Source: Verrucomicrobiota bacterium
GTDB taxonomy: Bacteria > Verrucomicrobiota > Verrucomicrobiia > Opitutales > Opitutaceae
Direction of reading: 5' to 3'
Length of the DNA: 64,000 bases
Assembly (NCBI GenBank): GCA_016235555.1
Contig: JACRKC010000006.1
Span: 62,001 to 126,000 of the forward strand
A model generated the notes under the pieces. That model saw only the letters and a program-made list of their open reading frames with translations, ran no database searches and was not told the origin of the DNA. This document shows positions 17,087-24,896 of this stretch, in pieces. Numbering within the stretch: the first letter of the stretch is position 1; the number at the start of each line of letters is the position of its first letter. A program made the position numbers and the translations under genes.

Positions 17087-19090
17087 CTACGCGGATTTGC
17101 GGCTGCGGCGGTCGAGACGGTAGAGCGGGGCTTCCTCCATGAGTTTCGCGGTGCGGAGATTGCCGAGGAACTCGAAGCTCACCGCCGACAAATCCTCGGC
17201 GCTGCACAGCGCGGCGAATTCCTGCGTGGCGTAGACCTGGCCGGGCGGCGTGATGGGCTCGATGCGCGCGGCGCGACCGAGGTGCAGGCCCATGCAGGAC
17301 TGGCGTTGGAGGACGGGATCGACGAAGGCGTAGACCGGGCCGGCGTGGAGCACGAGGCGGATGCCGAGATCCGCGGGCAGGCCGTGCTCGCTCCACTTGG
17401 TGCGGCCGACCAGGTCGCGCAGCGCCAGGGCGAACAGCGCCGCTTCCTGCAGGCTGTCGAAGGTGAAGGACTGGGACTTACCCCAGCTTTCGGCGACCTG
17501 CGGCTGGAGCTTGGTTTCGCCGATGAGCCGGGCGATGGCGCCCTTGAACTCGCGCACGAACAGCGGCAACTGGCGCTCGCCCAGCTTGTGGTGGTTGATC
17601 ACCTCCGCGAAGACGAGGGCCTTGATCTCGTGCTTGATGCCCCCGGCCTCGGTGGGCGAGGCGGTGTCGAACGGCGGCATCGAGGGCTGGGTCAGGCCGG
17701 AGGCCGGGCCGGTCGACGGGTGGCTCGGGAGGCGGACGATGTGGGGATTGAGCTGACGCTCGTTCCACTCGGCGATGACGCTGCCGGTGCCGCCGCCGTT
17801 GATACCGTTGACGCCGTTGCCATCCCAGACGGCGAGGGCGCGCAATTCGAACTCGAGCGCCTGCGCCTGCAGCACCGCGAGGCCGGTGATGATGCGGTTG
17901 GCATAGACGAGGCCCATGGTGGGCGCCGGCTCGGTGTCGGAGCCCGCGTAGTCGGCGGGGCTGGCGACGAGGGTGTTGGTGGCCATCGAGAGCACGTTGA
18001 GGAAACGGCGCTCCCACTCGGGGCCGGCCCAGCTCACGCTCTGGCGTTTGAACGCGTTGACCGGGCACGGGAGCACGAGGTGGACCTTGGCGTCCATTTC
18101 GAGCAGGCACTCGCAAAAGATGATGTCGGCGCCGCACGCGGCCGAGGAGTAGCCGAAGCCGGCGTTGACGCTGCGCAGGTAGGCCTTGATCTCCTCCTTC
18201 ACGCGGGCCTCCTCGCTCGCGGGGAAGCGGGCGGGGTTGCGGCCGGGCCGGTCGATCATGTGGCCGGAAAACACGACCACGGTCGGAAACTCGAAACACG
18301 CGTCGAGCCACTCCTGCCCCTTCTGGCTGCGGCCGACGAGTTCGCGGGCGCGGCGCTTGATCGAGGCGAGGTCATACCAGGTGCCGCGCGAGCTGTCGGG
18401 CGCCTTGGAGGCGAAGCCGATGATCTCGCGGGCCTGTTTGCGCATCGAGGCGAGGTCGCGCCACCGGCCTTTGAACATCTCCGCGGCCCGCTTGTAATTC
18501 TCGGCGGCCGCCGCGGTGGCGCCCTGGTGCGTGAGCGCCTCGGCGAGCGTGGCGAGCAGCCAGCCGTCGACCTTGTCGGGCTTGGCCTTGATCTCGGCGT
18601 GGCAGAATTTCTCGACGTGGCGCGCGATCTCCTCGGCCTGCTTCAACTCGCCGGCGGCGGCGAGCGTGAAGGCGAGATTGATGCCGGGGTAGTAGGCGTT
18701 GCGGATCGCAAAGGCGTCGCCGTAAAATTTGCACGACTGCTTGAGCGCATCGGCGGCGACCGCGGGATCGGAGGAGCGGCGCCACAGCTCCTTGTAGACG
18801 CGGCCGAGCAGCGAGAGCGTTTCCTCGTCGGTGGCGGACTCGGAGATGAGTTCGCCGAGCACCTCGCGGGCGCCGTCGAGCGCGCCGGTCTGCGCGAGCG
18901 CGAGGGCGAGCTGCTGCTGCAGCACGCGGTTCTGGCCGTAGCGCTTGAGTCCGTCGCGGGCGACCTCGATGGCGGTGAGGAGCTGGCCGGCCGACGCGGA
19001 TTTGCGGGCGGTCTGCTCGTATTCGAGCACGTCGTGGGACAGGGGCGGGGTGGTTTTGCCGGACTCTTCCGAGTTTTCGTAGACAATCAC
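17087..19090 (-). CDS. TPR/TRAFs-binding-like, SLOG-like and degenerate cyclase-like protein
   Basis: About 667 residues from a GTG at 19090; the start is uncertain because the frame is open to 19507 with no homology. Residues 20-260 are TPR-type helices resembling TRAFs-binding (DUF4071) proteins. Residues 270-425 look like a SLOG/Rossmann-type domain: VVVFSGHMIDRPGR, then SSAACGADIIFCECLLE and VHLVLPCPVNAF. Residues 488-655 resemble a class III nucleotidyl cyclase (ALVFAEVINHH, RLVLHAGPVYAF, GLHLGRAARIEPITPPGQVYATQEF). The Gly-Asp-Gly hairpin with the second metal Asp is missing (AESWGKSQSFTF), so catalysis is unlikely. SLOG domains bind or process nucleotide-derived ligands in conflict systems. 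It is the first gene of an apparent operon with the TIR protein at 14649. Confidence 0.65.
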   Translation of the reverse strand: MIVYENSEESGKTTPPLSHDVLEYEQTARKSASAGQLLTAIEVARDGLKRYGQNRVLQQQLALALAQTGALDGAREVLGELISESATDEETLSLLGRVYKELWRRSSDPAVAADALKQSCKFYGDAFAIRNAYYPGINLAFTLAAAGELKQAEEIARHVEKFCHAEIKAKPDKVDGWLLATLAEALTHQGATAAAAENYKRAAEMFKGRWRDLASMRKQAREIIGFASKAPDSSRGTWYDLASIKRRARELVGRSQKGQEWLDACFEFPTVVVFSGHMIDRPGRNPARFPASEEARVKEEIKAYLRSVNAGFGYSSAACGADIIFCECLLEMDAKVHLVLPCPVNAFKRQSVSWAGPEWERRFLNVLSMATNTLVASPADYAGSDTEPAPTMGLVYANRIITGLAVLQAQALEFELRALAVWDGNGVNGINGGGTGSVIAEWNERQLNPHIVRLPSHPSTGPASGLTQPSMPPFDTASPTEAGGIKHEIKALVFAEVINHHKLGERQLPLFVREFKGAIARLIGETKLQPQVAESWGKSQSFTFDSLQEAALFALALRDLVGRTKWSEHGLPADLGIRLVLHAGPVYAFVDPVLQRQSCMGLHLGRAARIEPITPPGQVYATQEFAALCSAEDLSAVSFEFLGNLRTAKLMEEAPLYRLDRRSRKSA

Positions 19091-19186
19091 GGGGGCCGAC
19101 GCTGAGAGAAATTCGGCGCGGGGCAATCCTCGCGTGCAGATCGAGCGCCAGCTTGACGGGTCGGGGGCTTCGGCCAACGTGCCGCC

Positions 19187-19381
19187 ATGAGCCTCCTCGA
19201 GCTGAAGCAGCGCATTTCCCGGCTTTCGCAGCGAGAGCGGTCCGAGTTGCAGGCCTACCTGATTCGTCTCCGACACGGCACGCCGGCGTGGAAACGCGCC
19301 ACGGCGAGGAGAATCCGCGAGATGAAGGCGGGAAAGTTCACGACGATCGAGGAACTTGAAGCCCGATTCGCCCGTGGCTAG
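19187..19381 (+). CDS. Antitoxin-like small protein (RelE-type addiction module)
   Basis: A 64-residue protein, MSLLELKQRISRLSQRERSE and onward to KAGKFTTIEELEARFARG. The helix-rich N-terminus followed by a Lys-Phe-Thr-Thr-x-Glu-Glu-Leu end is the common form of small antitoxins paired with RelE-like toxins. Its stop TAG overlaps the original GTG start region of the downstream toxin, which is now broken by an inserted element. If still expressed, it is an antitoxin without a functional toxin. Confidence 0.65.
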   Translation: MSLLELKQRISRLSQRERSELQAYLIRLRHGTPAWKRATARRIREMKAGKFTTIEELEARFARG

Positions 19382-19766
19382 TGCAGCGACACCGGGATTT
19401 CGTGGGGTGTAGCCGCGAGCGTGAGCGAGTGGTTTCCGGTCGAGCCACTCGCTCACGCTCGCAGCTACCCGGCGTTGCGCTGTCTCGTTTCTTCCGGGGC
19501 GCTGCACTAGCTGGCTTGGCTACCGGCCGGTTTTTTCCGACTCCGCGGTCGAGTTTTTCGCGACGCGCTCGCGCCGCCAGCAGCGGCGCTTGCTGGATCG
19601 CGCGCACGAACTCGCGGCGGATCCATTTCTCGAACCGGATTACTACAGCGACGATGCCGATGGGCACAAGGTGGCCAGCGTCGTGACGGGCGACTTCGTT
19701 TTTTCCTACTGGGTGGATCATGCGGTGAAGCGGGTCATGATCACTGAAATCGCGCTGGCCGAGTGA
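19374..19766 (+). pseudogene. RelE-like toxin gene disrupted by a CTAG-flanked element
   Basis: Without the inserted element the sequence joins as GTG GCT AGC TGG CTT GGC, giving MASWLGYRPVFSDSAVEFF. It then continues to VTGDFVFSYWVDHAVKRVMI and TEIALAE before TGA at 19764-19766. This is a complete RelE-type toxin of about 87 residues, overlapping the antitoxin stop. In the real sequence the frame from GTG 19374 stops inside the element. The body (from 19512) extends upstream only to a TGA at 19422-19424 with no ATG, GTG, TTG or CTG start. The toxin is therefore very probably inactive. Confidence 0.75.
19382..19506. mobile_element. 125-bp palindromic element with CTAG target duplication
   Basis: It starts TGCAGCG and ends CGCTGCA, and carries the inner inverted pair GTAGCCGCGAGCGTGAGCGA against GCTCACGCTCGCAGCTAC. 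CTAG lies immediately on each side (19378-19381 and 19507-19510). Removing the element plus one CTAG restores an intact toxin gene, which fixes both borders. Four-base target sites of the YTAR type are known for IS5-family transposons; assignment to them is inference. Confidence 0.75.
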
Positions 19767-19773
19767 CAATCTC

Positions 19774-19892
19774 CGGGGCCTTTGATCGAGCCCGCATGAT
19801 GCCTACGTAAACCGCGGTCTCAGTCGTAGCCGCGAGCGTCAGCGAGTGGTGGTTCGCCCGCTCGCTGGCGCTCGCAGCTACCCCAACCCTGC
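19774..19892. repeat. Copy 1 of a long dispersed palindromic repeat
   Basis: The stretch CCGGGGCCTTTGATC...CCCGCATGATGCC, then CAGTCGTAGCCGCGAGCG, a loop and CGCTCGCAGCTAC resembles 31736-31862 along its whole length. The core is an inverted pair with GTAG/CTAC ends. It lies in the 325-base interval 19767-20091. The remainder of that interval is GC-rich and holds no gene I can support. Confidence 0.65.
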
Positions 19893-20091
19893 CGTCGCAA
19901 GTTTACCGCCTCTGGCGGCGCCGCCGGCGACCAGGCCTTCGGGGGGATCGGACCCATGGCGAAGGAAGGCGCAACCGTGCGCGCCTCGCGGCCACGGCAC
20001 GGCCGGCTTGCGCCGGTGAATAGGTGGCGCGGTTTTCGGTTCGCGTGCGCCGCGGCTTAGCTCTGAGTTGGAGGCTACACCCCGCCTCCCC

Positions 20092-21645
20092 ATGACCACC
20101 GATCAACTCGCCCTCTGGCAGCGTATCGCGGCGCATGCTTTCGACGACCCCGCGGCGTCGCATCCGTTTTCAATTCGGCTCGCGAAGGAGAACCGCTGGT
20201 CGCTCGCCTACACGCGCCGGGCGATCGACGAGTATCGGCGCTTCGTGTTTCTGGCGGTCGCGTCGGGTCATCCCGTGTCGCCGTCGGACGCGGTCGACCA
20301 GGTGTGGCACCTGCACCTCCTCTACACCCACGACTACTGGGGCGAGTTCTGCCCCGACGTGCTGCGCACGTCATTGCACCACGGGCCGACACGCGGCGGG
20401 CGGACGGAGGTCGCGAAATTTTCGGACTGGTATGCGCAGACGCTCGCGAGCTACCGGCGTTTCTTTGGCGAGCCGCCGGCCGACTTGTGGCCGGTGCGGC
20501 CGCACCACCCGCGGGCTGCGCGCGTCGATCTCGACACGCACTGGGTCGTGCCCAAGCCACGCCTCGGCCGCCGGCGCGCGACGCGCGTGCCGCCGGCCCC
20601 GATGTCGTCCGCGCCCGCGATGCTGGCCGTGCAAAGCGGCGCGCTTCCGGCGCTCGCGCTGATCGGCGCGCTCGTGGCGCTGCCCACGCCGGCGCACGCC
20701 GCGGAGGATATGTTCTGGCCGTTCAATCTCCGCGGGCCGGAGTTCCTCGGCTTTTACGCGTGGTTCGCACCGCTGATGTTCGTGCTCGCGTTGGCGTTGC
20801 GCTGGTATGCGAGCCGCGGGGCGGCGCCGCGCGTCCATGCCGCCAAGCTCGATCCCTACGAAATCGCGCATCTGGCCGGCGGCGAGACGCGCGTGCTCGA
20901 GGCGGTGCTCGCGAGCCTGCGCCAGAAGGGGCTCGTCGAATTTCAACTGCACAAGGTCGTCCGCGCCGCGCAACCGGCGCCGGACGACCTGCCGTTGCTC
21001 GAACGCGTGACGCTCGCGGCGATCGCGCGCGATGGATCGGACCCCGGCGACTTGCAGGATGCGATCGCCTCCGCGCTGGCCGCCAACGAGGCGACCTTGG
21101 TGGAAAACGGTTTGTTGCTCAGCGAGGCCGCGGCGTCGTCGGCCAGGAACGGGGCGTTGGCGGTCGCGCTGGTCGCGCCGGTGGTCGGTTTTGCCAAGGT
21201 GGTGCTCGGCCTCCTGCGCGAGCGTCCGGTGGCATTCATCGTGATCCTGAGTGTGATCGCGCTGCTCGTGGCGCTGGTGGCGTTCCGCCGGCGGCCGCGG
21301 CTCACGGCGCGCGGCAAGGAAGTCCTCGCCCACCTGGAAGCGGAAAACGCCCGGCTCGGGGAGATGAACGACGCCGGCCTGGCCGCGCCGGATTTCGGCA
21401 CCACGCTGCCGCTCGCCGTCGCGTTGTTCGGACTCGGCGCGCTGAGCCACACGGCGCTCGCCGGGATCGAACAGGATCTGGAGCCGCTCGCGCAGCGCCG
21501 GGCGCAGGAGGACGGCAGTGGCTATTTTGGCTGGGGAGACAGCAGCTCGTCCGACAGCGACAGCAGCGATGGCGGAGGAGATGGTGGAGGCGGAGGCGAC
21601 GGTGGCAGCGGCTGTGGTGGTTGTGGCGGCGGCGGCGGCGACTGA
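20092..21645 (+). CDS. TIGR04222-like membrane protein with Gly/Cys-rich tail
   Basis: About 517 residues from ATG 20092. The N-terminal part contains DQVWHLHLLYTHDYWGEFCP, the Trp-His-x-His motif region shared with glycine-rich-domain (GRDP/DUF1399-like) proteins. A hydrophobic stretch with an Ala-His-Ala signal-like end (PTPAHAAED) follows, then a helix near FLGFYAWFAPLMFVLALALRW, a cytoplasmic domain (AKLDPYEIAHLAGGETRVLE) and further helices (VAFIVILSVIALLVALVAF). The tail is almost pure Ser/Asp then Gly with two Cys (GSGCGGCGGGGGD). This layout matches TIGR04222 proteins, whose function is unknown. The gene stands alone between repeats and a secreted coiled-coil protein. Confidence 0.65.
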   Translation: MTTDQLALWQRIAAHAFDDPAASHPFSIRLAKENRWSLAYTRRAIDEYRRFVFLAVASGHPVSPSDAVDQVWHLHLLYTHDYWGEFCPDVLRTSLHHGPTRGGRTEVAKFSDWYAQTLASYRRFFGEPPADLWPVRPHHPRAARVDLDTHWVVPKPRLGRRRATRVPPAPMSSAPAMLAVQSGALPALALIGALVALPTPAHAAEDMFWPFNLRGPEFLGFYAWFAPLMFVLALALRWYASRGAAPRVHAAKLDPYEIAHLAGGETRVLEAVLASLRQKGLVEFQLHKVVRAAQPAPDDLPLLERVTLAAIARDGSDPGDLQDAIASALAANEATLVENGLLLSEAAASSARNGALAVALVAPVVGFAKVVLGLLRERPVAFIVILSVIALLVALVAFRRRPRLTARGKEVLAHLEAENARLGEMNDAGLAAPDFGTTLPLAVALFGLGALSHTALAGIEQDLEPLAQRRAQEDGSGYFGWGDSSSSDSDSSDGGGDGGGGGDGGSGCGGCGGGGGD

Positions 21646-21720
21646 CGCCGCGGCGCACCAGTCCGGTCTTCAACCCGTTCGCGAATTGACGCGGCGGACG
21701 GCCCGTGGCAGACGGGTGGC

Positions 21721-22614
21721 ATGAAACGCGCGATCATTACCTCCGCGGCGTTCTTCGTAGCGACCGCGACTGTTGGCCAAACTTCCTTTCAGCAGCAAAT
21801 GGCTGAGATGGATCGGCGATCAGCCGAACGAAGGAGGGAGCAGGCGCAACAGATGGAAAGGTGGGAAATGGACCGCAAACAGCGCGAAGCCCAACGTCAG
21901 GCGGAGAGCCGAATGAGGGATATCGAAGGGCAAATCCAGCAGATGCAGGCGGCAACTGCGGCGCGGCCGTTGCGGCAGTCGAACAATATCCAAGAGGAGG
22001 ATGCAACTATCAGCCGACGGCCGCCCATGTTCAATCCCGTCTACGCCGATCCGATGGGGCTTTATCGCCAACAGGCGCGCCCGGCGCAGGCGGAGCAGAC
22101 GAGGCCAGACTGGCAACGTGATATTATCAACGCCCATCTTTATGAGCGGGCCTTGATCAATGCCGAAAACGCGAGGGCACAGTCGCAGCGGGAGATTCAA
22201 CAACAGGTCGGTGCGGCCTATGCTGAAGGGCGCCGGGCTGAGGCTGAACGAATCGCGAGAGCGCAGTCGGAAGCACCGATGATTTTGAATCTTGAGAGCG
22301 TGAAAGTGCCGCAACCTGCGCCCGCACTCCCAACGGAGCCGGAATTATCCGCCGAGGAACAGGAATATCGCCGGGCGGTGACGGTATCTCGCATCCGGGC
22401 ATTCGCGCTTTACCCGATGTTCGCCAATCCAGACGGAGCCTGGCGGCAAAGACTCAATGCCTACGTCGAGGGAGAGTTTGAAAAGAACTCCCCAGAACGG
22501 GAAAATTTTTTCGCGAACACAGATTGGCCGCTCCATATCGTGATCGAATATCTGGCCAAGAATCAGATGCTCGGACCTGACGGGAAGCTGAAGCCCGAGT
22601 TCGTCAGGAAGTAG
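21721..22614 (+). CDS. Exported Gln/Arg/Glu-rich coiled-coil protein, unknown function
   Basis: About 297 residues with a short signal peptide (MKRAIITSAAFFVATATVG) and then a long charged region (QQQMAEMDRRSAERRREQAQ, further RQAESRMRDIEGQIQQMQ) that should form coiled coil. The C-terminal 90 residues are more globular (YRRAVTVSRIRAFALYPMFA, then DWPLHIVIEYLAKNQMLGPDGK). No family was recognised. Base composition is lower in GC than its neighbours, and it lies next to a phage remnant, so it may be acquired. Periplasmic location is expected. Confidence 0.6.
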   Translation: MKRAIITSAAFFVATATVGQTSFQQQMAEMDRRSAERRREQAQQMERWEMDRKQREAQRQAESRMRDIEGQIQQMQAATAARPLRQSNNIQEEDATISRRPPMFNPVYADPMGLYRQQARPAQAEQTRPDWQRDIINAHLYERALINAENARAQSQREIQQQVGAAYAEGRRAEAERIARAQSEAPMILNLESVKVPQPAPALPTEPELSAEEQEYRRAVTVSRIRAFALYPMFANPDGAWRQRLNAYVEGEFEKNSPERENFFANTDWPLHIVIEYLAKNQMLGPDGKLKPEFVRK

Positions 22615-22737
22615 GCCGCTTTGATTTCGCCACCAGCCCGCTCGAATCGCTCGCCCCGCAGCTCGCGCTTTCCGCGTAGGGCCGGAAATGCAACCACTGG
22701 ACGCGCGCTGGGGTGACGGCGTGTTTTCGGCGCAAAG

Positions 22738-23256
22738 ATGCGCCAGAGCACGCTCAGACTCACCCAGTCGCAGGAAGTCGCGTTCAAGGACTACTTGAAC
22801 CGGCGGCTGCGCGAGTTGCGACGCGACAACAAGGACCGCATTGATGCGGACAAGGAGTCGGACCGCATCTATCGCCTGCAGCGGGAGGACCGGGCGCGCG
22901 TGGGCACGGTCTTCGAGAAGAGCAATTTCCCGGTGCCGCTCATTTCGTGGGTGATCGACCATTTCGCGGCGCGCACCGAGGATGAGGTAATGAGCCGGAC
23001 GCCGCCGGCCAAGTTTCAGCCGCAGGGGCCGACGGACGACGATCTGGTCCGCGGCACCAACCGGCTCGTGGCCTACAAGCTATTCGAATAGGGCGGCACG
23101 CAGGCCGACCTCCAGCGGTCGATCTACCCGATTTTCGCGCACCGGGCGCTCATCCTGAAGGCGGTCCACGCCGAGAAGTTCAACGACGCCGCCTATGCCG
23201 CGCGGCGGGCTCGACGAGGTCGCGGTGTTCGGCTGAAGTCGTCCGTTCCGCGATGA
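22738..23256 (+). pseudogene. Phage portal-protein-like fragment with an in-frame amber codon
   Basis: The first 117 codons read MRQSTLRLTQSQEVAFKDYL and on to SNFPVPLISWVIDHFAARTE, resembling the N-terminal arm of a phage portal protein. They end at TAG (23089-23091). The same frame stays sensible after it (GGTQADLQRSIYPIFAHRAL, then ILKAVHAEKFNDAAYAAR), so the TAG most simply replaces a Gln codon (CAG). The frame degenerates and stops at 23256, overlapping the start of the next gene. Only this fragment remains; no other head or tail gene is near. The portal assignment is by pattern only. Confidence 0.45.
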
Positions 23257-24200
23257 TGTCCTATTGGCAACTGCTGCTGCTGGTGCTGCCCGTGTTCGCC
23301 GTGATCGGCGTGGGCGTGGCGGTGCGGCGCGTGCACTGGATCGAGGGCGAGGCGGAGACGAGTCTCATCCGGCTCGCGGTGAACGTCTGCTATCCGTGCC
23401 TCATCTTCGAATCGGTGGCGGGCAATGCCGCGCTGCGCACACCGGGCAACCTCGTGCTGCCGCCGCTGGTGGGTTTCGGCGTCACGTTTCTCGGCATCCG
23501 CGCGGGCCTGCTCGTGGCGCAGGCGATCGGGTTGCACGTGGGGCAGGGGCTGCGGACGTTTGCGCTCGCGGTCGGCATCACCAACTACGGCTACCTGCCG
23601 CTGCCGATCATGGAGGGCATCTGGGGGCCGGAGAGCCGCGCGGTGCTCATGGTGCACAACGTGGGTGTCGAGGCCGCGATCTGGACCGTCGGCCTGCTCG
23701 TGCTCAGCGGCGAATCGCTCCGCGACGGCTGGCGGCGGCTCGTGAGCCCGATCGTGGTCGCGCTGGGCCTGGCCGTCGCGTGCAACCTGTCCGGCCTCAC
23801 GCCGCACTTGCCGAAAGTCGTCACCGACACGATCCACGCGCTCGGCGTGTGCGGCATCCCGCTCGGCCTGATCATGACGGGCGTGAGTCTCGCCAGCTAC
23901 GTCGACAAGCCGAGCGAACTCTTCGACGCGAAGGTGAGCGGGGCCGCGATGGCGCTGCGCCTGGGCGTGCTGCCGGTGGCGATGCTGCTGCTCGCGAAAT
24001 ACGTGCCCTTCTCCAGCGAGTTGAAACGCGTGATCGTCGTGCAGGCGGCGATGCCGACGGCGATGGTGCCGGTGATCATCGCGCGCCTCTACGGCGGCCA
24101 CCCCCGCACCGCGGTGCAGATCGTGCTCGGCACGACGGTCGTCGGCATCTTCACGATCCCGCTGTGGATCGGAGCGGGGCTGAAGTGGGTGGGGGTGTGA
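23253..24200 (+). CDS. AEC-family (auxin efflux carrier-type) membrane transporter
   Basis: About 315 residues with some ten hydrophobic segments, opening MMSYWQLLLLVLPVFAVIGV and containing RLAVNVCYPCLIFESV, then GITNYGYLPLPIMEGIWG and later VVQAAMPTAMVPVIIARLYG. These are the conserved parts of the Mem_trans/AEC family, with an Asn-Tyr-Gly-(Tyr/Asn)-Leu-Pro-Leu-Pro kink in the first half and a pseudo-repeat in the second. Family members move organic anions or metabolites across the inner membrane; the substrate is not predictable. The start overlaps the portal remnant, and a second ATG three bases on is equally possible. Confidence 0.82.
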   Translation: MMSYWQLLLLVLPVFAVIGVGVAVRRVHWIEGEAETSLIRLAVNVCYPCLIFESVAGNAALRTPGNLVLPPLVGFGVTFLGIRAGLLVAQAIGLHVGQGLRTFALAVGITNYGYLPLPIMEGIWGPESRAVLMVHNVGVEAAIWTVGLLVLSGESLRDGWRRLVSPIVVALGLAVACNLSGLTPHLPKVVTDTIHALGVCGIPLGLIMTGVSLASYVDKPSELFDAKVSGAAMALRLGVLPVAMLLLAKYVPFSSELKRVIVVQAAMPTAMVPVIIARLYGGHPRTAVQIVLGTTVVGIFTIPLWIGAGLKWVGV

Positions 24201-24206
24201 GCGAAA

Positions 24207-24300
24207 TCTTTCTCTTTCCTCTTTCTCTCAATCTTTCTCCCCGCACCGCCAACCGCCCGAGCCCTGACGAAAGAGAAAGATAAAGAGGAAAGAGAAAGAA
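24207..24300. repeat. Pyrimidine/purine inverted repeat
   Basis: The left arm is TCTTTCTCTTTCCTCTTTCT and the right arm its near complement, AAGATAAAGAGGAAAGAGAA. A GC-rich loop of about 35 bases separates them. It lies between the AEC gene and the opposing TPR fragment and could act as a bidirectional terminator, since it can form a long stem. Confidence 0.6.
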
Positions 24301-24331
24301 ACGGGCCTGCGTTCGCTTGCCGGCGCGCGTC

Positions 24332-24652
24332 TCACTTCAACTGGTCGTCGGACAGGCCGAATCTCTTCCAAAACGCCGGCCAGCGTGGATCGGAGTGCAG
24401 GCTTGCCAGCGCGAAGGAGGCCTTGGTCCAGGCGAGTCCGCCGTCGTGCTGGCGGTAGGCGCGCTCCAGCCATTCGAAGGCGCGGTCGCTCTCGCGCCGA
24501 TAGCCATAGGCCCACGCGATCTGGACCGCGGCGATATCGGCGGTCGAAGAGATGCGCCCCCACCGGATGGCGGGATCCGGCGCGCTTGCTTGAACTCGGA
24601 AATCCCGCCACGTTGGCTCCGCTCCTCCAACGCGTCCGCCCTCTCCGACCAT
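24332..24652 (-). pseudogene. C-terminal TPR fragment of a truncated signalling protein
   Basis: About 106 codons. Only the last 70 show homology: IAWAYGYRRESDRAFEWLER, then AYRQHDGGLAWTKASFALAS and DPRWPAFWKRFGLSDDQLK. This is the standard end of TPR repeats in cyclase- or kinase-linked proteins, with the Asp-Pro-Arg-Trp-x-x-Phe close. The first 35 codons have no such pattern, and the start overlaps the oppositely oriented gene at 24651 by two bases. The rest of the parent gene is missing, so this is probably a relic left when the neighbouring pair was inserted. Confidence 0.5.
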
Positions 24653-24896
24653 GACCTACACCGAAGCCCTTCGTCATTTCGTGGCCGCGCTCCGGGTGGA
24701 CCCGCACACGCCGCCGCCGGCGTTGCGCACCGGGACGGTCGATGAGTTTCATGCGTGGAAAGCGGAAATGCGCGCCTTCGACGCCGCCCGGATCGAACTC
24801 GGACTCGCGACACCCGAGGGCATGCAGGAGGAGAACGCCGCCGTGCGGCTGGCGGGACGTCCGTGGCGCATTGTCGAGCATGCCCGGCATCCCTGA
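24651..24896 (+). CDS. Small protein, likely partner of the downstream nucleotidyltransferase
   Basis: An 81-residue protein (MTYTEALRHFVAALRVDPHT, then VDEFHAWKAEMRAFDAARIE and NAAVRLAGRPWRIVEHARHP). No family was recognised. It ends 17 bases inside the next gene, so the two are coupled. The size and order resemble an antitoxin preceding an AbiEii-like toxin, but no DNA-binding motif is visible. Confidence 0.5.
   Translation: MTYTEALRHFVAALRVDPHTPPPALRTGTVDEFHAWKAEMRAFDAARIELGLATPEGMQEENAAVRLAGRPWRIVEHARHP

Noticed and set aside
16974-17396. N-terminal extension of TIR protein 1
   Set aside because: The extra 141 codons are antisense to the SLOG/TPR gene's end and lack any pattern. The TIR domain starts a few residues after ATG 16973.
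17087-19090. Active adenylate or guanylate cyclase
   Set aside because: The metal-binding Gly-Asp-Gly segment is absent and the first Asp is Glu (VFAEV), so only the fold is claimed.
19381-19686. A 101-codon plus-strand frame across the inserted element
   Set aside because: It is in a different frame from the RelE-like body and is Ser/Arg/Phe-rich without homology.
22738-24200. Intact prophage
   Set aside because: Only a portal-like fragment is visible. No integrase, terminase, capsid or lysis gene and no att sites are nearby.
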